Shown: piece by piece, positions 1-8,459 of the stretch
How the letters are laid out: each line of letters starts with the position of its first letter
Numbering within the stretch: the first letter of the stretch is position 1
Assembly: GCF_014644315.1 (NCBI RefSeq)
Contig: NZ_BMKL01000001.1
Span: 817,001 to 881,000 of the forward strand
DNA: 64,000 bases
From: Tsuneonella deserti
GTDB lineage: Bacteria; Pseudomonadota; Alphaproteobacteria; Sphingomonadales; Sphingomonadaceae
Direction of reading: 5' to 3'
Program-made: the position numbers and the translations under genes
The notes under the pieces: generated by a model
What the model was told of the DNA's origin: nothing
What the model saw: only the letters and a program-made list of their open reading frames with translations
The model's database searches: none

Positions 1-2479
1 CGCGCAGCAGGGGAAGGGCTCCGGCGAGCGCGAAACCGACCACCAGCGCCAGGCCTCCGCCGAGGACTGCGAGGACCGCGTCCCACGCCGGCAGCCACTC
101 GAAATCGAACAGCTGGGTGACCACGCCCCACGCGGCGGCCAGCCCGAGCGCGAGCGCGACAAGAGCAAGAACCGCCGCAAGCGCGCCATACTCGACGAGC
201 GCGAGCACCATCACCTGCCGCCTGCTTGCACCCAGTACGCGCAGGATAACGGTGTCGTAGATTCGCTGGGCGCGCGCGGCCGCGATCGCCCCCAGCAGCA
301 CCGCCAACCCCGCCAGCACCGCGACCGATGCCGCGGCCAGGGTAGCGAGGCCCACCTGATCGAGCAGATCGCGTGCTTGGACAAGCACCGGACCGGTTTC
401 GATCACGCTCGATGAAGGGAAGGCCTCCACCAGCTTTCTCAGCAGTTCGCCCTTCGCCGCGCCATCGGGCAGCTCGATCGTCGCAGCCATGTTGTGAGGG
501 GCGCCTGCGAGAGTGTTCGGACTGAAGACGAGCACATAGTTGAAGCCCATCGTCTGCCAGTCAATCCGCCGCAACGAAGCGACCCGCGCCTGCCGCTCGA
601 CCCCGAGTACGCCTATGGTGAGGTAGTCGCCTACCTCCAGCCCGATGGCCTTTGCGAGATCCTCGTCGACCGAGACCAGCGGCTCGCCCGTGTAGTTCTT
701 CGGCCACCATTGGCCCGCCGTCAGCGTGTTGCCCGGCGGCACCGCGTCGGCATAAGTGAGACCACGCTCGCCGCGCAGAGCCCAGGCACCGTCTGGGAGA
801 TCGTCACCGAGGTCGGCCACGCGCGTCATCCGGTCCCGGGGCCCGTACGCAAGGATCGCCCCGCGCAGCGCCGGCACCGCCCGGACCTGTGAACCGGGCG
901 CTGCCCTCTCCACCAGCGCGGTGAACGGGCGCACCCCGTCTTTCGGGAGATCCAATACGAAGTAGTCGGGAGCCTGGGCCGGAACGCGCTTGGCGATGGT
1001 GCCGTCGATGCTCGTCTGCACCGCCGCGAGCAGAACGAAGGCGGACAGGCCGAAACCCAGCGCAGTCACCAGCGTGCCGGTAGCGGCCCCGGGGCGGTGG
1101 AGGTTGGCCAGCGCCGCGCGCCAGAGCGGGTCGCGCGGACGCGGGAGCCGCGAGGCCAGGCGCCGGATGCCGAAACCGAGCGCGGCGAGCAACGCGAGCG
1201 CGAGGGCCGCTCCGCCAAGAAAACCGGCCGTGAGCAGGGGCTGTTTCGCCGTCGAGAGCGCAAGCGCGGCGATAGCGGCCAGGCCGAGCACGACCGGCAC
1301 GAGGGCCGTCCGATCGGCTCCCAGGGGCGATACGCGCTCCCTCATCAACGCCATCGCCGGAAAGCGGCGCGCCCGCAGCAAGGGTGGGGCGGCGAACACC
1401 AGCGCAACCAGCAGGCCGTAGGCGAGTGCCGTCAGCAGCGCGCCGGGCGCGAAGACGATCCCGTCCCCGACCGGCAGCAGCCCGGAAAGTGCACGGGCAA
1501 GCAGCGGGGTGATGGCAACTCCCGCGCCGATCCCTGCGAGGCTGCCGACCAGCGCTGCCGCGCCGATCTCCAGCGCATAGATCCGGGCAATGTCGCTGCT
1601 CGTCGCGCCCAGCACCTTCAGCGTCGCGATCCCCTGTCGCCGCGCATCGAGGTAGGAGGACACCCCTCCGCCAATGCCGATTCCCGCGATCACCAGCGCC
1701 GCCAGCCCGACGAGCGTGAGGAATTCCCCCATCCGCCCGACGAAACGGTCCACTCCAGGGGCGCCGTTGTCGCGCGTGCGAATCTCGAAACCGGCGGCGG
1801 GAAAGCGTTTCTTGAGCGCAGCCTCTGCCGCCTGTGGATCGGTGCCATTAGCGAGCGCGAGGTTGGTCTTCGAACGGTACATCGCCCCCGGCGCGGTCAG
1901 TCCGGCGCTTTCAGGCACCCCGGCGCGCACGATCACGGTGGGTCCAAGCTGAAATCCTTCGCCCAGCCGATCGGGTTCGTTGCCGATGAGCCCGCCGACC
2001 TCGAGCCGCTTGGTGCCGAGCACAAAGCTGTCGCCGACCCGCAATCCCAGGCGGTCGGCCGCCCCTTGCGCTACCCACGCCTGCCCCGCCGGCGGAGCGC
2101 CGACCGTCCGCCCGTCTTGCAGTGTCGCGCGGCCGTAGAGCGGCCATCGCCCGTCCACTGCCTTCAGTTCCACTGGCGCGGCGGCACTTGCGGTGCTGGC
2201 CATTGCCTGCATCCGCGTTCCTCCGGAGACCCTGCCGAGCGCGCGGAGTGCCGCCAGTTCTTCGGCCGTTGGCGCGCGTTGCCACAGAGAAACCTGCAGG
2301 TCCGCCCCCAGGAACTCGCGCCCGCGATCGGCAAGCTGGCGTTCAATCGTGCCGGTAAGGGTGCCGATCGCGGCAAGAGCGCCGGTGCCGAGGAACAGGC
2401 AGACGAGAAGCAGCCGCAGTCCGCGAAAACGCGCGCTGAGATCGCGGCGCGCGATCCGCCATGCCATCGCCCAGCTCAC
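1..2479 (-). CDS. YbbP-like ABC transporter permease (FtsX family), partial
   Basis: Membrane permease of a YbbA/YbbP-type ABC system. The gene runs off the left edge, so its C-terminus is missing. The translated part opens with MAWRIARRDL and a first membrane helix, followed by a long periplasmic region. A cluster of helices then has the FtsX/MacB-type fold with a typical GIGGGVSSYLDARRQGIATLKVLGA stretch (read here in two pieces: GIGGGVSSYLDARR and QGIATLKVLGA). The second half repeats the layout, with a matching RILRVLGASRRQ-like segment near the window edge, as expected for the duplicated YbbP fold. The start is taken as GTG, which overlaps the stop of the ATPase gene as GTGA. An ATG four codons downstream is the alternative. 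The substrate is unknown; the family is linked to lipoprotein or envelope functions. Confidence 0.85.
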   Translation of the reverse strand, partial: MSWAMAWRIARRDLSARFRGLRLLLVCLFLGTGALAAIGTLTGTIERQLADRGREFLGADLQVSLWQRAPTAEELAALRALGRVSGGTRMQAMASTASAAAPVELKAVDGRWPLYGRATLQDGRTVGAPPAGQAWVAQGAADRLGLRVGDSFVLGTKRLEVGGLIGNEPDRLGEGFQLGPTVIVRAGVPESAGLTAPGAMYRSKTNLALANGTDPQAAEAALKKRFPAAGFEIRTRDNGAPGVDRFVGRMGEFLTLVGLAALVIAGIGIGGGVSSYLDARRQGIATLKVLGATSSDIARIYALEIGAAALVGSLAGIGAGVAITPLLARALSGLLPVGDGIVFAPGALLTALAYGLLVALVFAAPPLLRARRFPAMALMRERVSPLGADRTALVPVVLGLAAIAALALSTAKQPLLTAGFLGGAALALALLAALGFGIRRLASRLPRPRDPLWRAALANLHRPGAATGTLVTALGFGLSAFVLLAAVQTSIDGTIAKRVPAQAPDYFVLDLPKDGVRPFTALVERAAPGSQVRAVPALRGAILAYGPRDRMTRVADLGDDLPDGAWALRGERGLTYADAVPPGNTLTAGQWWPKNYTGEPLVSVDEDLAKAIGLEVGDYLTIGVLGVERQARVASLRRIDWQTMGFNYVLVFSPNTLAGAPHNMAATIELPDGAAKGELLRKLVEAFPSSSVIETGPVLVQARDLLDQVGLATLAAASVAVLAGLAVLLGAIAAARAQRIYDTVILRVLGASRRQVMVLALVEYGALAAVLALVALALGLAAAWGVVTQLFDFEWLPAWDAVLAVLGGGLALVVGFALAGALPLLR

Positions 2480-3177
2480 GTTGCAGGGCTTCGCGCGGTG
2501 TCGCTCGCAATACGGCCGTCCGCCAGGCTCACCACGCGGTCGCAGCGCGCCGCGAGCTGGGCGTCGTGCGTGATGACGAGCAACGTAGCCCCCGTTTCGG
2601 CACGGCGGTCGAACAGCAGGTCGACGATCGTTTGCCCGGTGGCGGCATCGAGGTTTCCGGTCGGCTCGTCGGCGAAGATCAGGGCGGGCCGCGGAGCGGT
2701 GGCGCGCGCAATGGCGACGCGCTGTTGTTCGCCGCCCGACAGCTGCGCTGGATAATGGCCGAGCCGGTGGCCGAGGCCCACGGCCGCAAGTTCCGCGCAA
2801 GCCCGCTGTCGCGCGTCAGCCATACCCGCCAGCTCCATCGGCGTGGCGACGTTCTCCTCGGCGGTCATCGTGGGCAGCAGGTGGAATGCCTGGAGGACGA
2901 TCCCTATGCGGCCACGTCGGGCCTGCGCCAGCCCATCTTCGCTCATGCCGGAAAAGTCCGCTCCGGCGACTTCGAGCGTTCCCCCGCTGGCACGTTCCAG
3001 GCCGGTCAGCACCGCCATCAGGCTTGACTTGCCCGATCCGGATGGCCCGAGCAGCGCGACGACCTCGCCGGCCGCGACATCGAGGTCGATGCCCTTGAGG
3101 ATTTCGACCGGTGCGGCAGCGCTGCCGAGGGTGAGGGTGAGGTTGCGGGCGGAAATCGCCGGGGAAGGGCTTGTCAC
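2476..3177 (-). CDS. YbbA-like ABC transporter ATP-binding protein
   Basis: Cytoplasmic ATPase partner of the permease that follows it with a 4-base stop/start overlap. The 233-residue protein has Walker A GPSGSGKS at about 44-51, a Q-loop glutamine near 96, the signature LSGGEQQRVAIARA at about 146-159 and Walker B ALIFADEPTGNLD at about 165-177. These are the hallmarks of the LolD/MacB/YbbA subfamily. The GTG start is chosen because it gives a normal family length and because the frame further upstream runs into the divergent esterase gene. No convincing Shine-Dalgarno sequence is visible, so the start is uncertain by a few codons. The gene is divergently arranged with the esterase gene and shares a 59-base intergenic region with it. 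TesA-like esterases next to this ABC pair are a familiar arrangement in proteobacteria. Confidence 0.9.
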   Translation of the reverse strand: MTSPSPAISARNLTLTLGSAAAPVEILKGIDLDVAAGEVVALLGPSGSGKSSLMAVLTGLERASGGTLEVAGADFSGMSEDGLAQARRGRIGIVLQAFHLLPTMTAEENVATPMELAGMADARQRACAELAAVGLGHRLGHYPAQLSGGEQQRVAIARATAPRPALIFADEPTGNLDAATGQTIVDLLFDRRAETGATLLVITHDAQLAARCDRVVSLADGRIASDTARSPAT

Positions 3178-3236
3178 CAGCTTGCGATGGCATAGCTGGT
3201 CGGGGGCGGCAATACGGCCGAAAGGGAGACAGACCG

Positions 3237-3932
3237 ATGCGGATAGTCCAGTGGGTGGCGATCGGGTCGCTTGCGCTGGTTGCCGGGTGCGATAGCGCCG
3301 CCCCACCGCCCGCTGCCGGTCCCTCGGCTGAGACAATTGCTTCGGCGGCGCCGGTCCAGGGGCCGCAGATCGACGTGCTTGCCGTTGGAGATTCGCTTTT
3401 CGCCGGATACGGGCTTGCTTCGCCTGCCCAGAGTTATCCGGCCCGGCTGGAGCAGGCTCTGCGCCAGGAAGGTCTCAACGTCCGGATCGTCAACGCCGGC
3501 GTGTCCGGGGACACCACCGCTGCAGGTCGGCAGCGGCTCGCGTTCACGCTCGACAGTCAGCCCGTCAAGCCCGATCTCGTCCTGCTCGAACTCGGCGGCA
3601 ACGATCTGCTGCGGGGCCTGCCGCCGGAGCAGACCCGAGCGAACCTCGATGCCATGCTGTCCGAACTTGACAAGCGGACGATCCCGGTCGCCCTGATGGG
3701 CTTGCAGGCGCCGCCGAACTACGGCGCGAAATGGCAGGCGCAGTATGATGCGATCTTCCCCGAGCTGGCGCGAAAGCATGGCGCGGCGCTGGTTCCCTTC
3801 GTTACCGCGAAGGTCTTCGCCGATGCCAGGATGCTGCAGGCCGACCGCATCCATCCAACCGCGCAGGGCGTGGAAGAGCTGGTGCGCGCCACTTCGGCAT
3901 CGGTACGCGACGCCCTGCCCGAAGGTGAATGA
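3237..3932 (+). CDS. tesA: TesA-like SGNH arylesterase / acyl-CoA thioesterase, lipoprotein
   Basis: GDSL-family hydrolase acting on esters or thioesters outside the cytoplasm. The 231-residue protein starts with a signal peptide ending in a lipobox, LVAG before Cys18, so it is probably a lipoprotein rather than a soluble periplasmic enzyme. The SGNH blocks are all visible: the nucleophile Ser53 in AVGDSL, the glycine block GVSGDT, the asparagine block GGNDLL and the catalytic dyad DRIH at about 203-206. The ATG is preceded by an AAAGGGAG ribosome binding site. An in-frame ATG 22 codons upstream gives a non-signal-like head and is rejected. The stop codon abuts the ATG of recO directly, so the two are probably co-transcribed. 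The substrate is not predictable. Confidence 0.88.
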   Translation: MRIVQWVAIGSLALVAGCDSAAPPPAAGPSAETIASAAPVQGPQIDVLAVGDSLFAGYGLASPAQSYPARLEQALRQEGLNVRIVNAGVSGDTTAAGRQRLAFTLDSQPVKPDLVLLELGGNDLLRGLPPEQTRANLDAMLSELDKRTIPVALMGLQAPPNYGAKWQAQYDAIFPELARKHGAALVPFVTAKVFADARMLQADRIHPTAQGVEELVRATSASVRDALPEGE

Positions 3933-4532
3933 ATGCAGCTGAGCGCTTCGGCCATAGTCGTCGCCGCGCGCCCCCACGGAGAGACCGCGTCGATAGCGCG
4001 GGTGCTGACGGAAGATTACGGTCTTGTCGCTGGCTACGTCGCGGGCGGGCGCGGGCGTCAACTGCGCCCGGTGCTCATCCCCGGAAACCTCGTCGCCGCG
4101 GAACTCAGCGCGCGGAGCGATGCGCAGCTCCCCTTCCTGAAGCTGGAGCTGGTCGCAAGCCGCGGTCCCTGGCTTAACGAGCCGCTGCCCGCTGCGGCGA
4201 TCGCCTGGGTCACCACGCTGACAGCCGCGGTTTTGCCGGAGCGCAATCCATACCCGAGTGTTTACAGCGCGTTGTCGGCCACTCTTGATGCGATCTGTCA
4301 CGCTCCTTCGGCGCGTGGATGGTTGCGGGCGGTGGTTCTCTACGAGGCGCTGCTGCTTCGCGAACTCGGTTATGGCGGGGGCGCTCCCGACCAAGACGAT
4401 CTTGGCGACCTGCTGGAATTGTTTGCCCGGCAGGCGGCCCCGCTGGAGCGCTACCTCCTTGCCGACCGGAAGGGCGATGCTATGGCCTCGCGCGTCATGC
4501 TGGGCGAGCGACTGGAGAAGCTGAAGCCATGA
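3933..4532 (+). CDS. recO: DNA repair protein RecO
   Basis: Recombination mediator that helps load RecA on SSB-coated DNA in the RecFOR pathway. The 199-residue protein opens with the OB-fold typical of RecO: a strand rich in hydrophobics, then [25 protein letters not shown], of which [11 protein letters not shown] and [11 protein letters not shown] are the recognisable parts. This is followed by [10 protein letters not shown] and a helical C-terminal half. It is shorter than the roughly 240-residue E. coli protein and lacks the zinc-binding cysteines found in Gram-positive RecO. The start directly follows the tesA stop, and the end overlaps the leuB start as ATGA, so translational coupling with leuB is likely. 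Confidence 0.88.
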   Translation: MQLSASAIVVAARPHGETASIARVLTEDYGLVAGYVAGGRGRQLRPVLIPGNLVAAELSARSDAQLPFLKLELVASRGPWLNEPLPAAAIAWVTTLTAAVLPERNPYPSVYSALSATLDAICHAPSARGWLRAVVLYEALLLRELGYGGGAPDQDDLGDLLELFARQAAPLERYLLADRKGDAMASRVMLGERLEKLKP

Positions 4533-5587
4533 AAGTCGCGCTGCTGCCCGGCGACGGGATCGGCCCCGAGGTAATCCGCGAGGCGGTCCGTGTGCTGGAG
4601 GCGCTCGAGCTGCCCGGCCTGACTTTGTTCGAAGGCGATGTCGGCGCCGCAGCCTATCGCCGGCATGGCCACCCGCTGCCCGCCGAGACGCTGGAAATGG
4701 CCTGGGCGGCCGATGCGATCCTGTTCGGCGCGGTCGGTGATCCCTCGTTCGACGGTCTTGAGCGCGCGTTGCGGCCCGAGCAAGCGATCCTCGGCCTGCG
4801 CAGCGAGCTTGGCCTGTTCGCCAATCTCCGCCCCGCGAGGACTTTCGCCGGGCTCGAGGACATGAGCGCCCTGCGCCCCGAGATCGCGGCGCGGATCGAT
4901 CTCCTCATCGTGCGCGAGCTCAACGGGGACGTCTATTTCGGCGACAAGGCGCTCGAAATGCTTCCCGATGGCCGGCGGCGGGGGTGGGACATGATGAGCT
5001 ATGCCGAGGACGAGGTGCGCCGCATCGCCCACGTCGCCTTTCGCGCCGCGCAAGGGCGCAAGGGCCGGCTGTGCAGCGTTGACAAGGCCAACGTTCTCGA
5101 AACCAGCCAGCTGTGGCGCGACGTGGTAGGCGAAGTGGCGGGCGACTACCCCGGCGTCGCGCTCGAGCACATGTACGTCGATAACGCCGCGATGCAGCTG
5201 GTGCGCGATCCCGGCCGGTTCGACGTGATCGTGACCGGAAACCTGTTCGGCGACATTCTTTCGGATCAGGCTTCGATGTGCGTCGGCTCGATCGGGCTGC
5301 TCGCCAGTGCCGCGCTCGGCGATCGGCAAACCGCGTTCGGAACTTTCGGTCTCTACGAACCCATCCATGGCAGTGCGCCTGACATAGCGGGACAGGGCAA
5401 GGCCAATCCGATGGCGACGATCCTTTCGGCCGCGATGATGCTGCGCCACTCGTTCGCCCGCGAGGTCGAGGCGGCGCGGATCGAGGCGGCGGTGGCCCGC
5501 TCGCTGGCGGAAGGCGTGCGCGGCGGAGATCTTGGTGGCAGCGCGGGCACCGCCGCGATCGGCGACGCGATCCTCCAGCGGCTCTGA
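4529..5587 (+). CDS. leuB: 3-isopropylmalate dehydrogenase
   Basis: NAD-dependent oxidative decarboxylase of leucine biosynthesis, cytoplasmic. The 352-residue protein opens [15 protein letters not shown], the classical N-terminus of the isocitrate/isopropylmalate dehydrogenase family. It carries the substrate-binding [11 protein letters not shown] region, the Lys-containing KANVL motif, [19 protein letters not shown] with metal-binding aspartates, and the NAD-site [21 protein letters not shown] (read as [15 protein letters not shown] then QGKANP). The tyrosine of VYFG and the [11 protein letters not shown] loop favour LeuB over isocitrate dehydrogenase. The ATG overlaps the recO stop as ATGA. 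The remaining leu genes (leuA, leuCD) are not in this window. Confidence 0.95.
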   Translation: MKVALLPGDGIGPEVIREAVRVLEALELPGLTLFEGDVGAAAYRRHGHPLPAETLEMAWAADAILFGAVGDPSFDGLERALRPEQAILGLRSELGLFANLRPARTFAGLEDMSALRPEIAARIDLLIVRELNGDVYFGDKALEMLPDGRRRGWDMMSYAEDEVRRIAHVAFRAAQGRKGRLCSVDKANVLETSQLWRDVVGEVAGDYPGVALEHMYVDNAAMQLVRDPGRFDVIVTGNLFGDILSDQASMCVGSIGLLASAALGDRQTAFGTFGLYEPIHGSAPDIAGQGKANPMATILSAAMMLRHSFAREVEAARIEAAVARSLAEGVRGGDLGGSAGTAAIGDAILQRL

Positions 5588-5589
5588 CC

Positions 5590-6702
5590 ATGCTCGAACT
5601 GGCGATCGTTCTCCCGACGCTCAATGAGCGCGACAATCTCGCGCCGCTCGTGAAACGGATCGAGACGGCGCTCGGGCCCCAGGGCTGGGAAGTGATCGTG
5701 GTGGACGACAACAGCGCGGACGGCACCGCCGACGAAGCGCGCGCCCTCGCGCTGACCGACCGCCGGGTGCGGGCGATCCAGCGGATCGGGCGCCGCGGCC
5801 TCGCCAGCGCGGCTATCGAGGGAATGTGCGCCACCGCCGCGCCGTTCGTCGCGGTGATGGATGCCGACCACCAGCACGATCCGGCGCTCCTGCCCGCCAT
5901 GCTCGCGGCGGTGCGCGAAGGGGAGTGCGACATCGCTGTCGCCAGCCGCTTCGTCGAGGGCGGCAGCGCGGCTGGGCTGTCGAGCGCCGCGCGGGAGAGG
6001 GGCTCTCTCTTTGCCAACCGTATTGCGCGCAAGGTCACCGGGGTCGAACTGACCGATCCCATGAGCGGCTACTTCATGCTTCGGGCGGAAGCCGCGCGGG
6101 CCGCCGCTCCGCGTCTGTCGGGCATTGGCTTCAAGATCCTGCTCGACCTGCTCGCCACCGCCGAGCCGCCATTGCGCGTGAGGGAATTCCCGCTCGCCTT
6201 TGCAGCGCGCGCTACCGGAGAAAGCAAGCTGGACCGTACCGTCGTGTTCGAATTCCTGGTCGGCCTCTACGACAAGTGGCTGGGCCGGATCATCCCCACT
6301 CGCTTCGCGCTGTTCGGCACCATAGGGGCGGCGGGGGTGGTGGTCCACATGGCGGTGCTGTGGTTGTTCTTCCGCCTCGCCGGTCCCGGGTTTTCAGCCC
6401 ATCCGGTGACCGGGTTCGAGATCGGCCAGACGATCGCCGCCCTGGTGGCGATGACGTTCAACTTCACGCTCAACAACTCGCTCACTTATGCCGACCAGCG
6501 GCTGCGCGGCGTTGGCGGAATGCTTCGCGGATGGTTCAAGTTCGCGATGACCTGCTCCGTCGGCCTGCTCGCCAATATCGGCGTGGCGGCGGTGCTCGTG
6601 AGGATGGGGGTGCATACCTACCCCGCGGCGCTGGCGGGCATCGTCATCGGATCGGTGTGGAATTACGCCCTGTCCAGCCGGTTCGTGTGGGGCAAATACT
6701 AG
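5590..6702 (+). CDS. GT2 polyprenyl-phosphate sugar synthase fused to a GtrA membrane domain
   Basis: The N-terminal 240 residues form a family-2 glycosyltransferase resembling dolichol/polyprenol-phosphate mannose synthase: IVLPTLNERDNL, VVDDNSADGTADEA, the metal-binding DADHQHDP and DPMSGYFMLR. The C-terminal 120 residues hold about four membrane helices of the GtrA type (FALFGTIGAAGVVVHMAVL, TFNFTLNNSLTY, SSRFVWGKY). The enzyme probably loads a sugar from a nucleotide donor onto a polyprenyl phosphate carrier at the inner membrane. It starts two bases after the leuB stop. Its stop overlaps that of the convergent PMT-like gene in a shared CTAG, and the pairing suggests donor synthase and consumer. 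The sugar identity is inferred, not shown. Confidence 0.88.
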   Translation: MLELAIVLPTLNERDNLAPLVKRIETALGPQGWEVIVVDDNSADGTADEARALALTDRRVRAIQRIGRRGLASAAIEGMCATAAPFVAVMDADHQHDPALLPAMLAAVREGECDIAVASRFVEGGSAAGLSSAARERGSLFANRIARKVTGVELTDPMSGYFMLRAEAARAAAPRLSGIGFKILLDLLATAEPPLRVREFPLAFAARATGESKLDRTVVFEFLVGLYDKWLGRIIPTRFALFGTIGAAGVVVHMAVLWLFFRLAGPGFSAHPVTGFEIGQTIAALVAMTFNFTLNNSLTYADQRLRGVGGMLRGWFKFAMTCSVGLLANIGVAAVLVRMGVHTYPAALAGIVIGSVWNYALSSRFVWGKY

Positions 6703-7973
6703 CGCCAGCTATCGACCCACATCCAATGCTCGAACGCGCGCTGTCCCTGCAGGGGGGAGGCGTCGAGTATCGGGAAAAACCACGCGAAGACGCCGACCGA
6801 GCCGGCGAGCACCAGCCAGGATAGCCAGCCCCAGCCTCGCGACCGCAGGGCATCAAGGGCCAGCGCCAGCGCGGCAAGCAGCGCCATGCTGGGCAGAAAG
6901 TAGTGATAGTAAAACTGGATCGGCTTGGCCGCGACGATCCACATCGCCAGGCTGGCGGCAAAGACTAGGAACGCCGCCAGTGCATCGGCACGCTTGCGGG
7001 CAAACCCCGCCCATGCGCACCATGCCAGTGCGGGAAGCCCCAGGAGCATTGTCAGCGGGTTGCCGATCAGAAGCACGCCGCGCTGGGCGCCGTCCACGGG
7101 TTCGTAGAGATACCAGATCGCGCGCCGATTGATGATCCAGTCGGTCCACACGCTCTGATAGGGATGCGGCTTGACCACGCTCTCCTGCATCGAGAGCATC
7201 ATCTGGTGGATGCCGATCAACCCCCGGCGGCCCGCTTCCGCCGGATCGACGAGAAATGCCGGAAGATAGGTCAGGGCGTAAACCGCCAGCGGCACGATCC
7301 CCAACCATATTGCGGCCTCCCCCAGCCGAATGCCGGGAACCGGAGGGCCCCGTCGGCCGATGAGCCCGCGCCAGCCGCAGGCGTGCAGCCGCGCGGCCAG
7401 GAAAGCGAGGCCCGGGAGCGGCGCCAGCGGGATCGCGTTCCACTTTGTCCCGAGGGCCAGTCCAAGAGCCACTCCGGCGATCGCCAGACTGCGGCGTCCA
7501 TGCTCAGGCTCTCGCACGGCCGCGGCGCACTGCCAGAATACGACCGTGACGAGCGCGACCATGAACACGTCGAGCATCGCAATGCGCGCATGGACGAACA
7601 GGATGAACCCGCTCGTCAGCAACACGCCATAGGCCAGGGTGGCGAAGCGGCTGAGCGAGGCGAACCACAGCGCCCGCATCGCGGCCCACACCGTCAGCGT
7701 GCCGGCGAGCGCGCTCGGAAGTCGCCAGGCCCAGGGATGATCGCCGAACAGGCCGATGCCGGCGGCGATGATCACCTTGCCGAACATGGGGTGTTCGCGG
7801 TTGAGCCAGTCCGTGCCCGCCAGCAGCGCCCGCGCAGCCGGCAGGTAGTGGATCTCGTCGAAATAGGGTTTCGACGGGATCCCCAGCCTCAAGCAAACCA
7901 GCGCGAGGAAAGCGAACGCCACCGCCGCGCACCAGCCGGCCGGGTCACGCAGGTGATGCGGTGGAGAATTCAT
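6699..7973 (-). CDS. PMT/GT39-like membrane glycosyltransferase
   Basis: The 424-residue polytopic membrane protein resembles dolichyl-phosphate-mannose protein mannosyltransferases (GT39/GT83 type). An N-terminal helix is followed by the first luminal/periplasmic loop with FDEIHYLPAARALL (the Asp-Glu pair is the expected catalytic motif) and the NREHPMFGK substrate loop. About ten hydrophobic segments follow, and a KPIQFYYHYFLPSMALL stretch lies near the end. It would use a polyprenyl-phosphate sugar, plausibly from the adjacent GT2-GtrA enzyme, and transfer it to protein or lipid on the periplasmic face. The ATG at 7973 is chosen because the 40 residues upstream are Arg-rich and not membrane-like. 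No RBS is strong. The acceptor is unknown. Confidence 0.85.
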   Translation of the reverse strand: MNSPPHHLRDPAGWCAAVAFAFLALVCLRLGIPSKPYFDEIHYLPAARALLAGTDWLNREHPMFGKVIIAAGIGLFGDHPWAWRLPSALAGTLTVWAAMRALWFASLSRFATLAYGVLLTSGFILFVHARIAMLDVFMVALVTVVFWQCAAAVREPEHGRRSLAIAGVALGLALGTKWNAIPLAPLPGLAFLAARLHACGWRGLIGRRGPPVPGIRLGEAAIWLGIVPLAVYALTYLPAFLVDPAEAGRRGLIGIHQMMLSMQESVVKPHPYQSVWTDWIINRRAIWYLYEPVDGAQRGVLLIGNPLTMLLGLPALAWCAWAGFARKRADALAAFLVFAASLAMWIVAAKPIQFYYHYFLPSMALLAALALALDALRSRGWGWLSWLVLAGSVGVFAWFFPILDASPLQGQRAFEHWMWVDSWR

Positions 7974-8127
7974 CGGCCGGCGCGCATAGCTGCGACGCGC
8001 GCGCAGGGGAAGGGGGAGCAGCAGGCTACCGTGGGTCGAACCTACCAAGGCGCTTTTATACAATACTGTTGCAACCGGGGTATTTAAGGGCAATCATGTG
8101 AATTCGATTATAAGGGGAGAGTTCCTG

Positions 8128-8343
8128 ATGACCATTCGCAAGTTTCCGATCTTATTTGCGGGAGCGGTTCTTGCCGTTTCGCCTTTGGCAGCGCAGGCTG
8201 CTCCGGTCGATCGTGCCAGCGCGCCTTCTGCGCAGGAAAGCGAACTTCGTAGCAGCAGCCTGCTATGGATTTTCGCCGCAATCCTCATCATCGTCGGGGG
8301 AGTTCTCCTTCTGGACGACAACAACAAGCCGGTCAGCCCCTGA
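8128..8343 (+). CDS. small exported/membrane protein, unknown
   Basis: A 71-residue protein with two hydrophobic segments. The first looks like a signal peptide (FPILFAGAVLAVSPLAAQA, with an Ala-X-Ala type cleavage site). A short polar linker follows, then a single helix LLWIFAAILIIVGGVLLL ending in DDNNKPVSP. The ATG has an AGGGGAG ribosome binding site. A GTG ten codons upstream is in frame but has a poorer context. The upstream 80 bases are clearly AT-richer than their surroundings (TATACAAT and TATTTAA tracts) and probably hold its promoter. A strong terminator follows 30 bases after the stop, so this is a monocistronic unit. No family is recognised. Confidence 0.75.
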   Translation: MTIRKFPILFAGAVLAVSPLAAQAAPVDRASAPSAQESELRSSSLLWIFAAILIIVGGVLLLDDNNKPVSP

Positions 8344-8374
8344 TCGGGCGGCCGTAGCAGCGAAAATTCACGAG

Positions 8375-8400
8375 ACGGGGCCTTCACCGGCCCCGTTTTT
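8375..8400 (+). terminator. rho-independent terminator after the small membrane protein gene
   Basis: An 8-bp GC-rich stem (ACGGGGCC / GGCCCCGT) with a six-base loop is followed directly by a run of five T. It ends the transcript of the 71-residue protein and insulates the sulfhydrylase gene downstream. Confidence 0.85.
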
Positions 8401-8459
8401 CGTAAGCCCTCCCAGTTTGCCATTGAAACTGTCTCGCCCACCCTCCTAGAGCGCGAGCG

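Noticed and set aside
1097..2755. A 552-codon plus-strand open frame opposite the YbbP-like permease
   Set aside because: The translation is Arg/Gln/Glu-rich and matches nothing; the minus-strand frame gives a clear FtsX-family permease across the same DNA.
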